Shown here in pieces: positions 58,462 to 64,000 of a stretch of 64,000 nt of DNA (the stretch's first letter is position 1; each line of letters opens with the position of its first letter). Location: contig CM076960.1 in NCBI GenBank assembly GCA_039566865.1, positions 17,466,501 to 17,530,500 of the forward strand. The letters run 5' to 3'. This DNA comes from Aurelia coerulea. Lineage: Eukaryota > Cnidaria > Scyphozoa > Semaeostomeae > Ulmaridae. The notes beneath the pieces were generated by a model. It did not search any database. It was not told the DNA's origin and saw only the letters and a program-made list of their open reading frames with translations. Made by a program: the position numbers and the translations under genes.

Positions 58462-60064
58462 ATGTTCAGTAAATTCAAAACATTTCACTTGGTGATATTT
58501 GTCACGGCGGTTTTCACATTGTTCCTTGCTTTTACAAGAATGAGCGGGGATGCACGTGAAAATCTATGTTCAAAATGTTTGGGAAATTCGGTTTTTGAAA
58601 CAGAAGATGGTTTGCACGTTGAACAACTTCAGAAACGCACTATTGATGTGGCAAGCTTGAAAGATAAAAGTGAGCATGAAAAACAAGCCAAATCAGAATA
58701 CATGGAGGAAAACTTCGAAGTAGGGGCATTGCAATATGAAAATAAAATGAGGCAGAGAAAATCTGTTTCAAGAAAAGAAATTCTGGAGAATCTGAAAATG
58801 CTGGTTTCAGATTTAATCGAGCTTCGGGCAACAGTAGAAGGACAGGCTGCTGAGGTGATCGAAGAAAAATATAATAAATTTCAGAAATTTTTACTTGATT
58901 TTGAAACCAAAGATATTACTGACTCAAAAAATATCAGAGATGAAGAGAATGAAGGTAAAAATGAAGGGGTATATTATTGTCGAGAAGAGAGAACGAAGTC
59001 GGGACATGGAAGGATCTATGAGAGGCAAAATTGCTCGAAAATACCGATTTCAGAATCAGTTACGATACTACTAGATAGTCCCGGATTAAAGTCAGAAGAA
59101 CTGAAGAAGATTGCTCGAAATATCAGAAGATATTACGACAATGTCACGATAAAGGTGGTTATCGAATCAGAAGTGACGCAACGTCGTAACATGACTCGAT
59201 CAATGATTATTAACGAAATCATACAAAATGTAACGACGCCTTTCGTTTTCGTAGCTCGTTATTTATCAAGTCTGGAGGACAACATAGATCTAGATAGATT
59301 AATTGAGATATTGAGCACAAGCGATGACATTATAGCTGTTGGAGGGGCTGTCACGAATGATCTTAAAGGTATGTGGTCAAATGGGTGTCTTCAAACCTGG
59401 CTGAAGAATTATACACTGACTTACAAAACTGGTTATTATAGCTCGAAGCACTCGTGTTTAAAATGTGATGTCTTGACAGGCCCATTTATTGCTAGGGCTA
59501 AAACTTTACGAAAATTTGCTTTCAGAGAGGAATTAGAGTATGGGTTTTACGAAGACTGGTTCTTGGGAATCAAGGGATACAGCGTTAGGAGTCAGAAAGG
59601 CTCCAAGAGTGGGTCTAAGCCAAAAAGGAAAGGCTATTTTTATAGCTGTCCTGATGTTATGGCTCAAGTTAAATTTCCTGATACAAGCGATTCAAGTTTG
59701 AGAGAATTCGCGAATCTTTGGGACATTAAAAGAATTATTGAAGCCGATGGCAGGACTAAATGGTATGGGTGCAAGCGAGGTATTGTACATCGGCAACCAA
59801 AATGTCGGATAGGAAGAGGAATGGCAGTTCCACCTTGTTGCTTAGAGAACCTCGCTGATGCAATTAAATTTATAATGAAGAATTGTGAAGATAATGATAT
59901 TATTTGTGAGTTGCAAGAAGGAACATTATTAGGTGCTTTGAAGTTCCAGAAAGTTCTGCCATGGGAGCGTGATGCTGATATTTCATTCTTGACGAAGCAT
60001 TTTGGAAAATTGAAGATGCTTGATGGAGTTTTTGAGAAGGAAGGATACAAAATATCTGTTAGAG
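58462..60064 (+). CDS. FKRP-like exon 1
   Basis: Codes residues 1-534 plus one base. The open frame runs on to 60099, but the donor g|GTGCGC at 60065 gives the phase that matches exon 2. ATG 58462 is chosen because FSKFKTFHLVIFVTAVFTLF follows directly as a signal anchor. Cys-rich and DxD motifs are all in this exon. Confidence 0.85.
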
Positions 60065-62492
60065 GTGCGCGGGATTTAGAGTTATTACATGAATCGTAGT
60101 TTACGCTTCTTTTTCACATCTGACTGTTGTTCAACAGGACAACATCTGATATCAGAATCACTGATTCAAAAAAACCAATGGCTAGAAGCTAAAATTTTAA
60201 GCAGAATTACTGATTCAGAAAAATGAATGGCTAGAAGCTAAACAATTGTTTTTTTAAATACGTTAACTAAAAGTAGAAATAAAGGTGTTACTAGAATTTA
60301 GAAGGTTAAAATTTGCAATTAATATGACTGGCACAATTTGAACCGTCTTCGACGCATTAATTTAAAATGTATACCCCAGAGTTTTACTACGTTAAGATCA
60401 GAAAATGAAAATTTTTACATATGAATTTTTAATGATTTTTAAAAATAACAAACTTTTATCGTTTTGAAATTCGGATTATCAATATATTTATAGGAACGAT
60501 ATAATGCATTCTAAGAATCGGGCAATGCATTCTAAACTCCTAGAAATTAACGTAAAAATAGGTTGTAAACATTATAATCATTCGGATTTAGTTTTTATTC
60601 ACAATTTTATAATCTACGGTACTTTGCACGTTAAAAGCAAGGCATGAAAATCTCACAAAATTAGCTGAGTCCTTCCAGTCTCCATCCTCAAAATATTTTC
60701 AATCTAACGAGTGAAGACCATTATGACATACGACACCTTTAAATTCAAAGCGGTTGCTTACAATTCTCCCCGTACTCTCTTTTTAGCGAAGCCCTGGTGT
60801 TGCATAAATAGCACGCATTCAGGAGGAGCATTTCTCGTTTCTGCTGATGGATGGAATATCGAGATGTATGGCAGCCAGATTTTGGACTCGCATGAAAATA
60901 TGAAACAAGGAAAATCTCCAACGAAAGTCAACTTCGCTGGACAGATGGTTAATGTTCCGAATAACCCAGGGAAAGTCATGAGAGAAAGGTACCTTAGATT
61001 AAGCATAGGTTCCAAATCTTTAAAATGTTTGGTGTAAAAATTAATGACCTATATTTATTGAACTGAATAACTTCAAAGAAACTTGAGCTATTTCGCTATA
61101 ATTTTACCGTTGGACTTTTCTGAAATCTTCAATATTTTTAGGTTTAGATTGTTTTTCTTCTTTTTCAAGAATTCAAGAAAAATTGTCAAAAAAACTTTAA
61201 ACCGTCATAATTTCTAAACTGTTTGACGCAACATGAAATAATTTCCAAGAAAACCATAGTTTACGAATGTCTTCAATATGGTATCAAGCAAAAGTCTATC
61301 ACTTTTCTGGTTTATGATTTAGAAACTTGATGACGTCACATCCTCAAATGATTTAGAATATGAAATACCCTGTAATTTCAAAAAAAGATTCACAATTTCT
61401 GAAAAGTCCAATGGTAGAATTATAAGTAAGTAGCTAAAGTTTCTTTCAAGCCATTCAGCTAGAAGAAATACGTTATAGGATTGTACACCCACCTTTTTAT
61501 GCCGACTTAAAGATTTGAAACCTATGCTCTTAGATTATTGTAAAATGGGACAGAAATTTTCTTGAAAGCATGTCTTGAAAAACCACCTTGAAACAGCTAC
61601 AGATAAAACATCCACAAAAAGCTTCCATGTGAGCTCACAAATGGCTGCAGAACGGCATAACCCAATCAAATAGAATAAGATTTCATAGCTAAGTTTGTCT
61701 TTCCATCACCATATAACAAAATTCGGTGAAAATTTTGGATAGTGCACGATCTCACACCACAGGAAAATCCATTAAAGGTAATGTGTCTATGCAAGTACAG
61801 CAGCGTATACACTCTTGTAAAAGTGTGCTGACACCAGGGCCTCCGACAACGGGGGGGGCCGGGGGGCCATGGCCCCCCACTTTTTGGCAAATCATGCCGT
61901 TCTGAAAGGCAGCTCATCACGTCGTATTGTGGCAAATTTTTTGTATCAAGTTTGGCCCCCCCACTTTTCTGATCTCGTCGGGGGCCTTGGACACGATGCT
62001 GACGAAGAGCCCGAGGAGCGCACTGTGATTGGTAGAATTTAACTGAACACATGCAAAACTAGAATTCAAATTTCACAACGAGGCTGCCTGCTGTGAGACT
62101 TCAGGTTCAGCTCTGGAATTGAGCAAGTCATCAGTCTGCTTATATTAGAGCTGGCTATCTTTTTAAATCTACGGTTAAGTGATCACATGAAATATCACGT
62201 GAAACTAGCAAAGTCGCTGTACTTACATGAGCACATTACCTTTAATAAGTCTTTTTGTGCATTATCTGGTAGATAATGAATATCTGAAATTTTAAACTCA
62301 CCTCTTTCCCATTCTTGCAGGTATGGAAACGAGATTTACAAACACGCAGAACATTGGATGAACAATCGAATGAATTCTGGTTGGGATGAGTATCTTCCCG
62401 GGTCTTTCAACAAATGTGAGATTCCAGGGCATCATGGATGTCTGGATCAATACGAGGCTGATGGTAGCATACAATTTGAAGAGACAGAATAG
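58462..62492 (+). CDS. FKRP/LicD-family type II membrane protein (complete, three exons)
   Basis: Exons 58462-60064, 60712-60988, 62321-62492 give 683 residues; phases 1 and 2 agree at the junctions. Layout: short cytosolic start, signal anchor (about 9-25), coiled-coil-like charged stem (about 60-150), a glycosyltransferase-like segment (about 195-360, with SCLKCDVLTGPFIARA), then a LicD-type nucleotidyltransferase region. Key residues: WYGCKRG (434-440), Cys448 and PPCC (457-460), which correspond to the zinc-binding Cys set described for FKRP; EGTLLGALKF; and WERDADISF with D504-x-D506, the metal-binding pair. In vertebrates FKRP adds ribitol-5-phosphate from CDP-ribitol to alpha-dystroglycan in the Golgi. 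Substrate here is unknown, since animals other than vertebrates carry several diverged members. Longer than human FKRP (495 residues) mainly through the stem. Confidence 0.85.
60065..60711 (+). other. FKRP-like intron 1
   Basis: 647 bp, AT-rich. A short near-duplication (ctgattcaaaaaa..aatggctagaagctaaa) occurs twice at 60160-60245. No repeat family recognised. Confidence 0.6.
60712..60988 (+). CDS. FKRP-like exon 2
   Basis: Acceptor AACGAG (weak pyrimidine tract), donor GTACCT. Reads KTIMTYDTFKFKAVAYNS, a GGAFLVSADGWNIEMYGSQI block and VNVPNNPGKVMRERY, like the C-terminal half of FKRP (a W/F-P motif followed by pNnyr-flE-rYG). Confidence 0.8.
61002..61528. mobile_element. Family A foldback element, copy 10
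   Basis: 527 bp. Perfect 9-bp duplication cttagatta (60993-61001 and 61529-61537). It inserted at position +14 of FKRP-like intron 2, just past the GTACCT donor at 60989. Confidence 0.92.
61834..61990. mobile_element. Short GC-rich MITE
   Basis: Ends CCAGGGCCTCCGACAACG and inverse of cgtcgggggccttgg, with ggccccccactttt near both ends. 157 bp in FKRP-like intron 2. No clear target duplication. Confidence 0.65.
62321..62492 (+). CDS. FKRP-like exon 3 and stop
   Basis: Acceptor cccattcttgcag is strong. Reads YGNEIYKHAEHWMNNRMNSG to IPGHHGCLDQYEADGSIQFE and the stop TAG at 62490-62492. The junction RYG matches the conserved ERYG/KFG of the family. Confidence 0.83.
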
Positions 62493-63881
62493 ACTAACTA
62501 CTTCAGTCCCAATGTCCGCTTCATTCATTGAATTGGATGAAGGCACTACGCTTAAGTAGTTGTAGCGTCCATCAGTCTATCAATAGCGATAACTACGCAC
62601 GTGTAATCAGTCTAGAGACACAATTGCTGGAAAATAAGAGAGAAAAGTGCTGATTAGAAGCTCGTCCCTTTTTGAAGTCAATGAATTAATCGCCATCACA
62701 TGACTTTATCATACTGAAATGCGATGACAATATTTTTGTTATCCATTGGCGCTGGAACTTTCTCTAATAAGATGTCACATGAGATTTGCGATAACGTAAA
62801 ATTTCTCATGGAAAACACTTTAATTGTTTTTATTAGCGAGCATTTTCATATGACATTTAATTTGTGACAGACTGTGGATCATACCAAAAATTGCGCGACT
62901 TTTTACCACCGTGCCGACTTTATATCATGCTCTCGTGCTGGAGAAACGAAAATAGACAAGCGTGAAAGCCATCCACTCGCTCAAATTCTATAACTTTGTC
63001 AGAACACTGCTTCACTATTGAGTTAGGACAAAACATTCGCAATCTGCAAAGGTCTGGGAAGAGCATTAATAAAATCCTTTTCAATAAGCAAGTCACATCA
63101 TAAAATTAATTAAGGGTAGCCAAAAAAGGAAAACATTTTCGAATTTAGGTAGCAGTTGACCTCAGGGTAGCTTACTCCTTCATCCATTGTTGCTACAAGA
63201 GGAAATTTCCACTTCCAAGAGAAAAACATACGAGGATTTGTTTTTCGCACTTTCTTGAGTTTTTAATCAAAGTGGAGTGGCAAATGTGCTATGGTCGTAA
63301 ACATTCAGATGAATTGCAAACGCTGCCTTAATTACGGGAAATCTATCCCCTAAAACGTTAAAATTTGCATATTTGCATGATTTTCAGCAAGGTTGTGGCT
63401 TTGATTGAAGATAGAGCGAACAGGAGGAGTTTGCTGGTTACCTTGAAACGATCAGAAGGTGTTAGAGTCTGGCCTCATTGAAACAAAATAATAGCTACTC
63501 CTCACAAAGGATAATCCCCTCTCTGGGATCAGCAATTGATCAAAAATCAGCATTCAACAAAACTGATTCTACGAGTCAATAAACATATCCAATAAACAAT
63601 AGCCCTGCCAGTCAAACTGTGGCTTATCAATAGCAGCCGTCAATCAAAAACAGGTATTCCACCCTGTATGCTGGACATGCATTACTTCAAGCTGAATCCA
63701 AATACCATGAATTAACTGATCACATGGCTGTCCTCGTGACCAATGTTTTTAATCTGCAGGATTATTTTCAATCAATTCGTCCACTTGCAAATTAAATTCT
63801 GTCGTGTGAAATTGAACGAAGTTAGATTTCTGAATTCTTATAGCTTTAATAGCTATCTAATCTCTGAAGAAGATAACTTAC
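62493..63881. other. 3' flank of the FKRP-like gene
   Basis: Contains the 3' UTR. The first plus-strand AATAAA is at about 63068-63073, a possible polyadenylation signal; two more lie near 63577 and 63590. No transposon recognised. Confidence 0.4.
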
Positions 63882-63988
63882 TTTTTGGGAGTTGTCAAGT
63901 AAGATCGATCTCCGGCCACGATGACTTTCTCGTGCGTTTCATTGATTGCTTTTCTAGCTGTCTGTGCGAGTCTGTTGACCGTGGACAT
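63882..63988 (-). CDS. Candidate 5' exon of an unrecognised gene entering from the right
   Basis: From ATG at 63988-63986 the minus strand reads MSTVNRLAQTARKAINETHE, then KVIVAGDRSYLTTPK and a GTAAGT donor (phase 2). The frame is open to the window edge, so the exon may start further right. It looks like soluble protein with an amphipathic helix. No family recognised. The gene would run towards the FKRP-like gene, so further exons must lie in or beyond it. Confidence 0.45.
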
Positions 63989-64000
63989 TATCCAGTGGCG

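Noticed and set aside
59664..60050. Minus-strand frame of 128 codons
   Set aside because: Antisense shadow of FKRP-like exon 1.
60065..60099. FKRP-like protein ending at the exon 1 stop (545 residues)
   Set aside because: The last codons after 60064 do not resemble the family, while splicing to 60712 and 62321 keeps phase and adds the conserved C-terminal half.
61666..62052. Minus-strand frame of 128 codons
   Set aside because: Covers a GC-rich MITE; proline-rich translation of the poly-G/C ends.

Overview
The window is eukaryotic DNA from an animal, AT-rich, with spliced genes whose small coding exons sit in long repeat-filled introns. An extracellular cadherin with many short exons, an FKRP-like protein and very dense small foldback transposons fit a non-bilaterian metazoan, most likely an anthozoan cnidarian. 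That placement is inference; no marker gene proves it. All gene models here were assembled by hand from open frames, splice sites and codon phase.

Layout. Positions 1-612 are a 98-bp satellite that probably continues left of the window. Positions 2052-43526, minus strand, hold one complete 21-exon gene. It encodes a 960-residue single-pass cadherin: signal peptide, about six cadherin repeats, a membrane-adjacent domain, one transmembrane helix and a 160-residue Arg/Ser-rich tail. Every intron is phase-consistent from ATG to stop. Positions 43527-58461 are mostly repeats, with two small candidate exons (55007-55019 and 49660-49727) of an unrecognised minus-strand gene. Positions 58462-62492, plus strand, hold a complete three-exon gene for a 683-residue type II membrane protein of the fukutin-related (FKRP/LicD) family. 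A further minus-strand exon enters from the right edge (63882-63988).

The two main genes fit the cell surface: one is an adhesion receptor, the other a probable secretory-pathway sugar-phosphate transferase. Nothing in the sequence shows that they work together.

The remaining DNA is dominated by mobile elements. At least five families of foldback (MITE-like) elements share a 9-bp target-site duplication, which points to one transposase type, Mutator-like being the best guess. Others have TA or TTAA targets, or a TACCGGGTGAGT terminus, and there are non-LTR retrotransposon ends and tRNA-derived SINEs. Several elements lie within 11-30 bp of splice sites. I see no CRISPR array, operon or prokaryotic feature and no functional RNA gene.
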